Assembly (NCBI RefSeq): GCF_000178155.2
Contig: NZ_ADKM02000134.1
Span: 62,001 to 126,000 of the forward strand
Direction of reading: 5' to 3'
From: Hominimerdicola alba 8
GTDB lineage: Bacteria > Bacillota > Clostridia > Oscillospirales > Ruminococcaceae
Length of the DNA stretch: 64,000 nt
Below the pieces are notes generated by a model that saw only the letters and a list, made by a program, of their open reading frames with translations, made no database searches and was not told the DNA's origin. Below, in pieces: positions 33,977 through 42,731 of the stretch. Each line of letters opens with the position of its first letter. Position 1 is the stretch's first letter. Made by a program: the position numbers and the translations under genes.

Positions 33977-34999
33977 ATGGGTAGTGGTCTGAAAAAATCT
34001 TTATTGCTTGCTACGGTAACGGTGAGTGCGGTTTGTTTATCATCGTGCAATATAATTAAAGGTGTTAAATATGTAGTGAAAGACAGAATGAACGCTGATA
34101 ATTCCTATGCAGATTTTCGCGATGAATGGAATGATTATCACTCACCAAGACCTGATGCGGGAAAGATAATTAAAGATGTTATGACAGCCGCCGAGAGCGG
34201 GGATAAAGAAAAACTGCGCAAACTGTTCTCGGAAGAAGTACAGCAAAAAGATGGTTTTGAAGAGCAGTTAGATGAATTTATAAAGAATGTGCCTGACGGT
34301 CTTGCAGAACTGGAATATGAGAAAGATAGGTTAGATAGTGGCTGGGGGACTGATAACGGTAAGCTCACAATGCCTATAACACGGCATTACAAGCAGATAA
34401 ACTGCAACGGAAAATACTATTATGCGTTTATGAGCGGCTATGCAAAATGTGAACCTTACCCCGAAAAAGAGGGGCTGTCATATTTTTATATCTTTGATGA
34501 GGCTGCCTGCGCGGCTTTTGATTATTGGGAACTTTCTAACGGCGCGAAGGACGATACGGCGAATGCTCCCGAATTTGACTATTCGTCACATATTTTGATA
34601 GCACGGAAGGATATTGATCTTGGGCTTGATGAATACGTGACCCGTTACAGACCGTATCTTCTGGGTTCGCCGCCCGAGTATGAACTGACCTCAAGAAGTG
34701 TTGACGGAAATGCGTGGCTGTTTGTTGATTTTGGAAACAATGTTTCAGCAGATGATTTTATGAATAAGTCACATGAAGTAAAAGACATAAACGACATCAG
34801 GGATCTTTTTGGGTTTGAAAACGGGATCCTGAGAAATGACTATTGCTATGAACTGGCATCTGATGATGAAAACAAGCAATATGGGATAGTTTCCTGTGAT
34901 GCGTCAGGCAGGATAAGTTATTGTTATATCACCGATGCAGAGGGCAGCGAAAGAGTTTTTGATGACGAGTACGCAGAAAACTCGGATGGGCGTTCATAG
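33977..34999 (+). CDS. Lipoprotein with DUF5104-like domain
   Basis: 340 residues from the ATG at 33977 (GGAG upstream). The N-terminus is a lipoprotein signal with lipobox CLSSC near residue 25. The N-terminal half matches the DUF5104 pattern (GDKEKLRKLFSEEV...). The C-terminal half has Asp/Tyr-rich beta segments and is unassigned. Base composition is more A/T-rich than polC and the codons are less biased, so it is either weakly expressed or more recently acquired. It follows polC by 23 nt and has no promoter of its own that I can see. Role unknown. Confidence 0.75.
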   Translation: MGSGLKKSLLLATVTVSAVCLSSCNIIKGVKYVVKDRMNADNSYADFRDEWNDYHSPRPDAGKIIKDVMTAAESGDKEKLRKLFSEEVQQKDGFEEQLDEFIKNVPDGLAELEYEKDRLDSGWGTDNGKLTMPITRHYKQINCNGKYYYAFMSGYAKCEPYPEKEGLSYFYIFDEAACAAFDYWELSNGAKDDTANAPEFDYSSHILIARKDIDLGLDEYVTRYRPYLLGSPPEYELTSRSVDGNAWLFVDFGNNVSADDFMNKSHEVKDINDIRDLFGFENGILRNDYCYELASDDENKQYGIVSCDASGRISYCYITDAEGSERVFDDEYAENSDGRS

Positions 35000-35038
35000 T
35001 TAATTTACAAGTTGGTTCTGCTTTTTTGCACAAATCGG

Positions 35039-35067
35039 TTGACAAATCTTTGTCAGTATGCTAAAAT
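35039..35067 (+). promoter_or_regulatory. Promoter upstream of the his operon region
   Basis: TTGACA and TAAAAT with a 17-bp spacer. Just downstream, ACTATG-type repeats (35078-35110, TGATACTATGATACTATG) might serve as an operator. It would drive the 170-residue gene and the his genes that follow. Confidence 0.72.
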
Positions 35068-35131
35068 ATATCATGTTGATACTATGATACTATGTTAGCA
35101 CTTTACTATGATAAAATGCAGGAGAGGTCTT

Positions 35132-35644
35132 ATGGACAAGGAGCAGATAAAAGCTGCAAAGGCAAAGTTCAGACAGATCAAGGATCTCAATGCCAATAAG
35201 ATAGTCCTCAGGCTCAAAAAGGGCGGGCTGGTCTTCCTTGTCGCAGGAGTTGCCGATGATAAAAAATATATCATTGCAAGTTACAGACATGAAGTCATCG
35301 ACGGAAGACCCTGGATACGCTGGTGTGTTTCAGCGCATATGGAGTGGAACGGCGCAGTTACAGACGGCGAGAAAGTCATGGTCGAAATGCAGAATGAGGC
35401 TGCTGACTTTGAAGAATGGCTGAAACTGAAAAATGAAGGTATCTTCAGAACGTACCTTAGCTACTATGAATACGATATCCGTGAGGAATTTCAGTGGACG
35501 CTGGACGGCGATGACGGATTTTTTCCAAAGAAATGCCGTTTTTGGGGATATGTTTATGATGACCCCGCCGCTATGGGCAAGGGCATAGAGGAAGAATTCG
35601 CTGAGTATTGGTTTGAGTGCAGACGTATGGCTGACGATAAATAA
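35132..35644 (+). CDS. Unknown protein ahead of hisZ
   Basis: 170 residues from the ATG at 35132 with GGAGAGG upstream; the longer frame from 35108 crosses that site. No signal peptide or membrane segment. The N-terminus is Lys/Ala-rich and helical (MDKEQIKAAKAKFRQIKDL), then beta strands (LVFLVAGVADDKKYIIASYRH) and an aromatic-rich C-terminal half (WIRWCVSAHMEWNGA, CRFWGYVYDD). I do not recognise the family. It is the first gene after the promoter, 22 nt before hisZ, so it is made with the histidine enzymes. Confidence 0.7.
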   Translation: MDKEQIKAAKAKFRQIKDLNANKIVLRLKKGGLVFLVAGVADDKKYIIASYRHEVIDGRPWIRWCVSAHMEWNGAVTDGEKVMVEMQNEAADFEEWLKLKNEGIFRTYLSYYEYDIREEFQWTLDGDDGFFPKKCRFWGYVYDDPAAMGKGIEEEFAEYWFECRRMADDK

Positions 35645-35666
35645 TTTTACATAAAGGAAAGATAGT

Positions 35667-36866
35667 ATGAAAAGATATGACCTTATAACCCCTGAGGGTA
35701 CAAGAGATCTGCTGTTTGAGGACTGCCTTGCAAGGCGCAAGGTGGAGAAGACTCTGGCGGCGCTGTTTGAGGGCTTCGGCTACAGTGAGGTAGTTACTCC
35801 CGGTATCGAGTTTTATGATGCTTTCAGCGGCAGTGCGAGAAATTTCAGACAGGAGAGCCTTTATAAGCTGACCGATTCAAAGGGCAGGCTGATAGTTCTG
35901 CGCCCCGATTCCACCATACCGATAGCAAGGCTGGCAGCAACAAGACTGAAAGAGTCTGACACGCCGCTGAGACTTTACTATAATCAGAGCGTTTTCTCGA
36001 ACAATGCACTGCTCAAAGGCAGGTCTGATGAGGTGGTACAGGCAGGTATCGAACTGATAGGCGGCGATAACGAAAAGCGTGCCGATCTGGAGGTGCTGTG
36101 TACTGCTGTTGAGGCGCTGGCTAGTTTCGACAAGGAGAATTTCAGGCTGGAGATAGGTCATATCGGTTATTTCAAGGAACTGGTGGCTCAGCTGAACCTT
36201 GATGAAGATGTCATAGAGGAGATAAGACTGCTCATATCTTCAAAGAATTTCCCTGCGCTCAACGACCTGCTGGACGAGATAGGCGACAATGACATCACCC
36301 GCGCACTGAAACAGCTTCCAAGCCTGTTCGGCGGGGTAGAAGTTCTTGACAAGGCGAGCGATATATATGCAAACGACAAGATAACAGGCATTCTCTACAA
36401 CCTGAGGCAGGTGTTCAACAGGCTGTCAAGTCTGGGATATGAGGGCAAAATATCCGTCGATCTCGGTATCGTGAGCCACACCGATTACTACACAGGCATC
36501 GTGTTCAAGGGATATCTGTCCGAAGTTGGACAGTCGGTGCTTAAGGGCGGCAGATACGACAATCTGATAGGTTCTTTCGGCAAGGAAATGCCCGCAGTCG
36601 GCTTCGGCGTGAATGTTGACTCGGTGGCACTGCATCTTGAAAGGATAGGAGCAAGTCCCGCAGGCAAGCCCGTTGACGCTGTTATCTTTGGTGACAAGGG
36701 TTTTGTGGTAGAAGCTATGGCTTATGCACAGAAGCTGGTGCGTGAGGGCAGCAAGGTCGAGCATTCGCTGTTCAACTCCTATGAGGAAACTGTGGAGTAT
36801 GCAAAGTCAAAGGGCATAAAGAAAGTCATCAGAGTCGGTGAGGATATCACCGAAAATGAGATATAA
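35667..36866 (+). CDS. hisZ: ATP phosphoribosyltransferase regulatory subunit HisZ
   Basis: 399 residues, related to histidyl-tRNA synthetase. It starts DLITPEGTRDLLFEDC, followed by class II synthetase core motifs (LRPDSTIPIARLAATRL, LRLYYNQSVFSNN, GGRYDNLIGSFGKEMPAVGFG). It lacks an anticodon-binding domain of full HisS size but retains a C-terminal alpha/beta tail (~315-399). The short HisG encoded next needs HisZ for activity and histidine feedback, so the pair makes a working first enzyme. Confidence 0.94.
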   Translation: MKRYDLITPEGTRDLLFEDCLARRKVEKTLAALFEGFGYSEVVTPGIEFYDAFSGSARNFRQESLYKLTDSKGRLIVLRPDSTIPIARLAATRLKESDTPLRLYYNQSVFSNNALLKGRSDEVVQAGIELIGGDNEKRADLEVLCTAVEALASFDKENFRLEIGHIGYFKELVAQLNLDEDVIEEIRLLISSKNFPALNDLLDEIGDNDITRALKQLPSLFGGVEVLDKASDIYANDKITGILYNLRQVFNRLSSLGYEGKISVDLGIVSHTDYYTGIVFKGYLSEVGQSVLKGGRYDNLIGSFGKEMPAVGFGVNVDSVALHLERIGASPAGKPVDAVIFGDKGFVVEAMAYAQKLVREGSKVEHSLFNSYEETVEYAKSKGIKKVIRVGEDITENEI

Positions 36867-36889
36867 GGGCGATCGGGAGGAAATGTGAG

Positions 36890-37522
36890 ATGAATAAACC
36901 TTTGAGAATTGCTCTTACTAAGGGCAGACTGGAAAAAGATACTGTTGGTCTTCTGGAGAAGATAGGATATGACTGCACAGCCATTCGCGAAAAGGGCAGA
37001 AAGCTGATACTGCCTGTACCTGACGGCAATCTGGAGGTCGTGCTGGCTAAGGCTAACGATGTTATAACTTATGTTGAGCATGGCGTGTGCGACATGGGCG
37101 TTGTCGGCAAGGATACCATTCAGGAGATGCAGGGCAAGTTCTATGAACTGGTCGATCTGGGCTTTGGCAGATGCAGATTTGCGCTTGCTACAAAAAAGGG
37201 TCAGAGTTTTTACGGCGGTTACAACGTAAAGACCCTCGCGACCAAGTACCCGAACATCACACGCAAGCATTTTGAGAGCAAGGGCATGGATGTTGACATA
37301 ATCAAGATAGAGGGTTCGGTAGAACTGGCACCTCTGCTGGAACTGGCTGACGGTATCGTTGATATAGTTGAAACAGGCACTACACTGAAAGAGAACGGTC
37401 TGGAGATAATCGAGGACAACATCTGCCCCATATCTGCAAGACTGATAGTAAATACAGTTAGCATGAAGATGCGCCAGAGCGAGATAGAGAATTTTGTCAC
37501 GCTGGTGGAAAAAAATCTGTAA
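36890..37522 (+). CDS. hisG: ATP phosphoribosyltransferase catalytic subunit, short form
   Basis: 210 residues, the HisG-S form that lacks the C-terminal regulatory domain. LRIALTKGRLEKDTVGLLEK at the start, VCDMGVVGKDTI and the PRPP loop DGIVDIVETGTTLKENGL near the end. It condenses ATP and PRPP in the first histidine step. Cotranscribed with hisZ (23-nt gap). Confidence 0.96.
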   Translation: MNKPLRIALTKGRLEKDTVGLLEKIGYDCTAIREKGRKLILPVPDGNLEVVLAKANDVITYVEHGVCDMGVVGKDTIQEMQGKFYELVDLGFGRCRFALATKKGQSFYGGYNVKTLATKYPNITRKHFESKGMDVDIIKIEGSVELAPLLELADGIVDIVETGTTLKENGLEIIEDNICPISARLIVNTVSMKMRQSEIENFVTLVEKNL

Positions 37523-37535
37523 GGAGGAGAAAGAA

Positions 37536-38828
37536 ATGTCATTTATCAAGAAGATCTACGTAAACGGCAAGGACGAGGTCGAGTTTTTCAAGCAGCTGGA
37601 AAAGAGAAGCGGCGAAACTGACAAGAAAGTTTCCGCAGTCGTAAACGAGATAATCGAAACTGTAAGAGAGGGCGGCGACAGCGCAGTAAAGGCGTACACC
37701 GAGAAATTTGACGGCAAACTGCCCCAGTATTACGAAGTCCCCCGTGAAGTAATAAACGATGCAATGACTGATGCAGACCCCGCTTTTGTTGAGGCTCTGC
37801 TCAATGCCATCGAGAACATCACAGATTTCCACCAGAGGCAGAAGTCACAGAGTTTTGTCAATGCAAAGGCTGACGGTTGTATCATGGGACAGAAGGTCAG
37901 AGGTCTTGACAAGGTGGGTCTTTACGTTCCCGGCGGTACGGCGGCTTACCCTTCTTCTGTGCTGATGAACGCTGTTCCCGCAAAGATAGCAGGTGTTAAG
38001 GAGATAATCATGGTGACACCTCCACTCAAGGACGGTACACCTAACAAGGATATACTGGTTGCAGCAGGTCTTTGCGGCGTTGACAGAGTTTTCATGTCAG
38101 GCGGCGCACAGGCTATCGCGGCACTGGCTTACGGCACTGAGGAGATACCTAAGGTCGATAAGATAGTAGGTCCGGGAAACATCTACGTTGCAACTGCAAA
38201 GAAACTGCTTTACGGCGTAGTTGATATAGACATGGTGGCAGGTCCCAGCGAGATACTGGTAATGGCTGACGAAACAGCAAAGCCCAAGTTCGTTGCGGCA
38301 GACCTTATGTCGCAGGCTGAACACGACAGACTGGCATCTGCGATACTCGTTACCACCAGCGAGAAGCTGGCTGATGAAACTATCGCTGAGATAGAGCGTC
38401 AGATGGAATATCTGGAGAGGAAAGATATTATCAGGTACTCGCTGGAGAACTACGGTGCTATGATAATCTGCAACACTAAGGACGAGGCTGTTGATATGGC
38501 TAACCGCTGTGCACCCGAACACCTTGAAGTTCTGTTTGAGAACCCACTGGAATATGTGGGCAGGCTTGACAATGCAGGCTCGGTATTTCTGGGGCAGTAT
38601 GCTTCCGAACCGCTCGGCGACTACTATGCTGGTCCGAACCACGTTCTTCCCACAAGCGGCACTGCAAGATTTTTCTCGCCGCTGGGCGTAAACAGCTTTG
38701 AGAAGCGTTCAAGTTTCATCTACTATACTGAGGACGCTCTTCGCAAGGCTAAGGACGATATCGTGCTGGTGGCTGAAAAAGAGGGTCTTACTGCACACGC
38801 TAATGCTATAAAGGTGAGATTTGAATAA
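37536..38828 (+). CDS. hisD: Histidinol dehydrogenase
   Basis: 430 residues from the ATG at 37536, which has AAGGAGG upstream; the frame is open further into hisG but that start is unsupported. Motifs: VGLYVPGGTAAYPSSVLMNA, KIVGPGNIYVATAKKLL, DMVAGPSEILVMAD and the zinc-ligand region QAEHDRLASAIL. It oxidises histidinol to histidine in two NAD-linked steps. Confidence 0.97.
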   Translation: MSFIKKIYVNGKDEVEFFKQLEKRSGETDKKVSAVVNEIIETVREGGDSAVKAYTEKFDGKLPQYYEVPREVINDAMTDADPAFVEALLNAIENITDFHQRQKSQSFVNAKADGCIMGQKVRGLDKVGLYVPGGTAAYPSSVLMNAVPAKIAGVKEIIMVTPPLKDGTPNKDILVAAGLCGVDRVFMSGGAQAIAALAYGTEEIPKVDKIVGPGNIYVATAKKLLYGVVDIDMVAGPSEILVMADETAKPKFVAADLMSQAEHDRLASAILVTTSEKLADETIAEIERQMEYLERKDIIRYSLENYGAMIICNTKDEAVDMANRCAPEHLEVLFENPLEYVGRLDNAGSVFLGQYASEPLGDYYAGPNHVLPTSGTARFFSPLGVNSFEKRSSFIYYTEDALRKAKDDIVLVAEKEGLTAHANAIKVRFE

Positions 38829-38881
38829 CATGCGGTCGGTACACCGTAACTGAAAGCATCTCATGGGCGTTTGATAATGTC

Positions 38882-38927
38882 GGCGGTCATCTTTGCTGCG
38901 CATCGGCGCGGGAAAGATGACATCGCC
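38882..38927 (+). other. Stem-loop in the gap after hisD
   Basis: GGCGGTCATCTTT (38882-38894) pairs with AAAGATGACATCGCC (38913-38927) with a small bulge, around an 18-nt GC-rich loop. There is no T run, so it is not a normal terminator. It may be an RNA processing or stabilising element within the 164-nt gap between hisD and the next ORF. A short 50-codon frame crossing it (from 38877) is not supported. Confidence 0.45.
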
Positions 38928-38992
38928 GTATATGCGCACATAATGCAGAGTTCTGTGTGCGATGACCGAAAAGATATAAGAGAGGGAGAAAA

Positions 38993-39589
38993 ATGGGACT
39001 GCTGGAAAAGTTCGCACTGAAAGCGGCTGTCAGCATGGTGAGGGCAGGTGCTAAAAAGAACGGCTCTGAGGCGAGTCAGTTTGAAAGACTGTCAAAATCT
39101 GCAACAAGCACTTCGTTCGCTAAAGATGAAGTGGCAATAAGGACGCTGTTGGAGAATACCACAGGCGGCGTGCGCAACAAGAGACAGGTGACATATCCGA
39201 AGTATGATTTTGAGGTGACATTGCTGGAGGCTAAAACTCTGCTCTCCGACAACAGGACGAAAAATCCGTATACGGCTGAGGTGCGTTTCTTCATAGCATT
39301 GCCAAATGCTGAAACGCTTCTTACCGAGCGATATGACAGCATCGGTGAAACTATAAACGGCGCTGTTGCAGGTGCGGTAAAGAAATTCGCGGCGATACTG
39401 AATGATATGTTTGAACTGATAGACGGTGCTGATGATGACCTGATAGAGAATTATTTTGACGGCAGACAGCATATATACAGGTATGCGACAGAAAGCATGA
39501 TAGGCTGTGTCGGTGCCCCTGCTTTGCAGGAAATAAACGGCTTTTTCGGTCAGATAGAGGACGAACTGCCCGCATATCTGGGGGCTTAG
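38993..39589 (+). CDS. Unknown protein in the his operon (ends at an amber codon; upstream half of a possible single gene)
   Basis: 198 residues with AGAGAGGGAG before the start. The N-terminus is basic and helical (MGLLEKFALKAAVSMVRAG); the middle has beta strands (YPKYDFEVTLLEAKTLL, AEVRFFIALPNAETLL), then a helical end. No family recognised, no signal peptide. The stop is TAG at 39587-39589. The next ORF continues in exactly the same frame after that codon, and without a ribosome site. The two may be one gene of about 419 codons broken by a nonsense change. Confidence 0.65.
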   Translation: MGLLEKFALKAAVSMVRAGAKKNGSEASQFERLSKSATSTSFAKDEVAIRTLLENTTGGVRNKRQVTYPKYDFEVTLLEAKTLLSDNRTKNPYTAEVRFFIALPNAETLLTERYDSIGETINGAVAGAVKKFAAILNDMFELIDGADDDLIENYFDGRQHIYRYATESMIGCVGAPALQEINGFFGQIEDELPAYLGA

Positions 39590-39607
39590 AAGCACTATTG
39601 GCTGAGT

Positions 39608-40252
39608 ATGGAAGCGCTGTTCAGCGGCGACCACATGTCGGCTAAGTGCAAGATAAACAACGAAGAGATAAGCAGGCTGTCAGAACTTGTCGAAGAGAAG
39701 GCACGCAGGTATTTCACTGAGGAAAGCTATGGGCAGGTGCAGGAGCAGAAGCTGATAGTGCAGTCTGACAGGACATATGTCATGGTGAAGCCGAAATACA
39801 ATGATGCGTACAATAATATGTACAAGTATATCCGTCAGTGCATACCGCTGATGGGGCAGTCATCGGTGCTGGTGTCTTATAACGAACTGTTCAGAAAAGT
39901 GCAGGCGATAACGGGCGATACACATTCGGCGTGGGAGGTAATGACTTTCCTGCCTGAGATATATGTGCAGTGTTATTTCAAGATAAAGGGCACAGGGCTG
40001 GTAAACATGAAGATAGGCGAAAGACAGCTTGAACTGACTGATTTCCAGATATCGCCGCTGAGGGTCATAAAGTCTGAGGTGGAGTCTTTCCTTGAAAAGA
40101 ACAAGCCTTGCGATGAGTTCAACCAGAACATATTCTCGATGAGCGCACGTTTTGAAAGCGCGATGAATGCTCTCAAAAGCGGTGTAAAGGAAGAAGAACT
40201 TGCCTTTGGCACGCTTAGCGTAGAAGCACCCGATGACTATGTTATATGGTGA
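39608..40252 (+). CDS. Unknown protein in the his operon (in frame with the preceding ORF across one TAG)
   Basis: 214 residues counted from the ATG at 39608, but the frame is open back to the TAG at 39587 (reading KHYWLSMEALFSGDH). No ribosome site precedes the ATG or the next Met (MSAKCKINN). Sequence is alpha/beta with INNEEISRLSELVEEKARRY and YVMVKPKYNDAYNNMYKYI. Codon use matches the neighbours, so this half has been under selection until recently or is still translated. Either a readthrough or C-terminal part of the preceding protein, or a reinitiating cistron. Family unknown. Confidence 0.6.
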   Translation: MEALFSGDHMSAKCKINNEEISRLSELVEEKARRYFTEESYGQVQEQKLIVQSDRTYVMVKPKYNDAYNNMYKYIRQCIPLMGQSSVLVSYNELFRKVQAITGDTHSAWEVMTFLPEIYVQCYFKIKGTGLVNMKIGERQLELTDFQISPLRVIKSEVESFLEKNKPCDEFNQNIFSMSARFESAMNALKSGVKEEELAFGTLSVEAPDDYVIW

Positions 40253-40297
40253 AAAACGACCGACTGACGGTTCATTTGTTAGAAAATGGTGATTTAA

Positions 40298-40876
40298 ATG
40301 AGAAAAGCAGAGATAAAACGAAAGACCCGCGAAACGGACATAGAGGTGTTCGTTGACCTTGACGGCAGCGGGAAAGTCGATATAAATACGGGCATCGGTT
40401 TTTTTGACCACATGCTCACAGCCTTCGGTGTACACAGCGGCATTGACCTGACTGTAAAGTGCGATGGTGACCTTTATGTTGATGCCCACCATTCGGTGGA
40501 GGACACAGGCATTTGCATCGGCAAGGCTTTTGCGGAAGCGCTGGGCGACAAGGGCGGTATCGCGCGGTACGGTTCAGCTTATGTGCCGATGGACGAAGCG
40601 CTGAGTTTCTGCTCGCTGGATATAAGCGGCAGACCTTTTCTGGTATTCAGTGCCGAGTTCCATGATGACAGGTGCGGCAATTTCGACACCTGCCTGACGG
40701 AGGAATTCTTCCGCGCATTTGCCTTTAATTCGGGCATAACACTGCATATCAGAGAAGAATACGGCAAAAACGACCACCACATCATCGAAGCGATGTTCAA
40801 GGCGGTGGCGCATGCTTTGAAGGACGCGATGACCGAAACGGGCAAGGGCGTGCTTTCGACAAAAGGAGTGCTGTGA
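40298..40876 (+). CDS. hisB: Imidazoleglycerol-phosphate dehydratase
   Basis: 192 residues, monofunctional form. Metal-binding repeats: FFDHMLTAFGVHSGIDL, DAHHSVEDTGICIG and NDHHIIEAMFKAVAHAL. It removes water from imidazole-glycerol phosphate. Its stop overlaps the hisH start by one base (TGATG). Confidence 0.97.
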   Translation: MRKAEIKRKTRETDIEVFVDLDGSGKVDINTGIGFFDHMLTAFGVHSGIDLTVKCDGDLYVDAHHSVEDTGICIGKAFAEALGDKGGIARYGSAYVPMDEALSFCSLDISGRPFLVFSAEFHDDRCGNFDTCLTEEFFRAFAFNSGITLHIREEYGKNDHHIIEAMFKAVAHALKDAMTETGKGVLSTKGVL

Positions 40877-41481
40877 TGATAGCGATAGTTGACTATGGTG
40901 CGGGCAATATTTTTTCGGTGAAAAATGCGCTCGACCATCTGGGTTATGAAAATAAGCTGACTGACAAAAAAGAGGATATCATCTCTGCTGACAGAGTGAT
41001 ACTGCCAGGTGTAGGGGCTTTCCCGTGGGCGATGAACATGCTGAAAGTCAGCGGGCTGGTGGATACTATAAAGGAACAGGCACAGGTGAAGCCTTTCATG
41101 GGCATTTGTCTGGGCATGCAGCTTATATTTGATAAAGGTTACGAGTTTGAGGAGTGCGAAGGGCTTGGAATGGTCGGTGGATATGTTGACAGGATAACCG
41201 ACCCCGGACTGGTGATACCTCACATGGGCTGGAACAAGCTGGAATACAACCGCGACTGCCGTCTGTTTGACGGGCTGGGCAACGAGGAATATGTATATTT
41301 CGTACACAGCTACAAGGCTTTCTGCGAGGACAAAAATTTGTACGCTTACTGCACATACGGCTCGAAAGTGCCTGCGGTGGTGGGCAATGGAAAGTTCGTT
41401 TACGGCTGTCAGTTCCACCCGGAGAAAAGCGGCGAAACGGGTCTGAAAATACTGAAGAATTTTGCTGAGCTGAATGTATGA
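40876..41481 (+). CDS. hisH: Imidazole glycerol phosphate synthase glutaminase subunit
   Basis: 201 residues from the ATG at 40876 (AAAGGAG inside the 3' end of hisB). Class I glutamine amidotransferase: LPGVGAFPWAM, nucleophile Cys in FMGICLGMQLIF, and the His/Glu in CQFHPEKSGETG. It supplies ammonia to HisF. An unknown gene overlaps its stop by 4 nt where hisA would commonly lie. Confidence 0.97.
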   Translation: MIAIVDYGAGNIFSVKNALDHLGYENKLTDKKEDIISADRVILPGVGAFPWAMNMLKVSGLVDTIKEQAQVKPFMGICLGMQLIFDKGYEFEECEGLGMVGGYVDRITDPGLVIPHMGWNKLEYNRDCRLFDGLGNEEYVYFVHSYKAFCEDKNLYAYCTYGSKVPAVVGNGKFVYGCQFHPEKSGETGLKILKNFAELNV

Positions 41482-41966
41482 GCTGGCGTGAGATAAACAC
41501 ACAGTCAGATATTGACGATTTTATGGAAAAAAACGGCAGTCTGCACGATTCGGTCATAGTTTCGGTAAATTATGTAAGCGGCTGTCATAACACAGACGGC
41601 GATATGATGATAGTTTCTGCGCCTGACAATGCTCTTCTGCTCACTGTTGACAGCGGGTGGCTTGGCAGGATAGAGATGCTTTTCAGCGGAGTGGTCTACC
41701 ATGCTGTGCAGGGATATTGTGAAAGATCTTCATCTGAGATACACGAATGTGTGCTGGAGTTCCGCACAGACCTCATGGGAAAGACCCGTGATGACAGGCT
41801 GATAGTCTGGACAGATTTCAGACAGCTGAACGATCTTGAAAATTTCGGCATAGACCTGAAAAAAGCAAATGACTCCTTTGTTATCGCAAGGTCTTTGAGA
41901 TGGCGATATGCAGAAGAGTCCGATGAAATGGACTGCATTGATGAGGATTACAACAGATTTTTATAG
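41478..41966 (+). CDS. Unknown protein between hisH and hisF
   Basis: 162 residues, start overlapping the hisH stop (ATGA). Soluble, acidic, rich in beta strands; notable is the N-terminal NGSLHDSVIVSVNYVSG, a His-Asp-Ser pattern seen in a group of small uncharacterised Firmicute proteins, and the tail SDEMDCIDEDYNRFL. No catalytic motif is recognised. It occupies the place of hisA in the usual hisB-H-A-F order, but shows no TIM-barrel features and cannot replace HisA. hisF follows after 9 nt, so it is fully embedded in the operon. Confidence 0.72.
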   Translation: MSWREINTQSDIDDFMEKNGSLHDSVIVSVNYVSGCHNTDGDMMIVSAPDNALLLTVDSGWLGRIEMLFSGVVYHAVQGYCERSSSEIHECVLEFRTDLMGKTRDDRLIVWTDFRQLNDLENFGIDLKKANDSFVIARSLRWRYAEESDEMDCIDEDYNRFL

Positions 41967-41975
41967 GAGGCAAAT

Positions 41976-42731
41976 ATGCTTGCTAAAAGAATAATACCCT
42001 GCCTTGACGTGCGTGACGGCAAGGTGGTAAAGGGCGTTAATTTTGAAGGAATAAAAGAAGTCGGTGACCCCGTTGCCTGTGCGATGGAGTACAATCAGCA
42101 GGGCGCTGACGAGATAGTTTTTTATGACATAACCGCGTCCCATGAGGGCAGGGGAGTTATGCTGGACGTTGTGCGCGAAACAGCGAAAAAAGTGTTCGTA
42201 CCGCTGACTGTCGGCGGCGGCATCAAGACTGTTGATGACATACGCGACACGCTCAGGGCGGGTGCTGACAAGGTGTCTGTGAACTCGCAGGCGGTGCAGA
42301 ACCCTCAGCTTATAAAGGACGGTGCTGATATTTTCGGCAGTCAGTGCATCTGCGTGGGTGTTGATGCTAAGGCTGTCGGGGAGAATAAATGGACAGTTTT
42401 CATCAACGGCGGACGCATCGACATGAAGATAGACCTGATAGAATGGGTGAAAAAGTGCGAACAGCTGGGCGCAGGCGAGATATGCCTGAACTCCATAGAC
42501 ACTGACGGCGTGCGCGGCGGATTTGACCTGCCGATGCTTAAAGCTGTTGTGGACGCTGTGCAGATACCTGTCATTGCATCGGGCGGCGCTGGCAAGCTGG
42601 GCGACTTTGCTGAGGCTTTCCTCAAGACCGACTGTTCTGCGGCGCTGGCGGCAAGCCTGTTCCATTTCCACGAACTGACTGTGGGCGAAGTCAAGGCTGA
42701 CTGCCGCAGCAAGGGCATCATTGTGAGGTAA
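41976..42731 (+). CDS. hisF: Imidazole glycerol phosphate synthase cyclase subunit
   Basis: 251 residues, (beta/alpha)8 barrel. [19 protein letters not shown] with the catalytic Asp, [33 protein letters not shown] and [14 protein letters not shown]. These details separate it from HisA. It closes the imidazole ring with ammonia from HisH. AGGAGG lies 8 nt upstream. Its stop overlaps the next start (TAATG). Confidence 0.97.
   Translation: MLAKRIIPCLDVRDGKVVKGVNFEGIKEVGDPVACAMEYNQQGADEIVFYDITASHEGRGVMLDVVRETAKKVFVPLTVGGGIKTVDDIRDTLRAGADKVSVNSQAVQNPQLIKDGADIFGSQCICVGVDAKAVGENKWTVFINGGRIDMKIDLIEWVKKCEQLGAGEICLNSIDTDGVRGGFDLPMLKAVVDAVQIPVIASGGAGKLGDFAEAFLKTDCSAALAASLFHFHELTVGEVKADCRSKGIIVR

Noticed and set aside
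38877-39020. Short frame after hisD (MSAVIFAAHRRGKDD...)
   Set aside because: It runs out of frame into the next gene, lacks a ribosome site and is explained by the stem-loop sequence.
39587-39589. Pyrrolysine at the amber codon
   Set aside because: No pyl genes are visible and the genus is not known to use pyrrolysine; a nonsense mutation is simpler.
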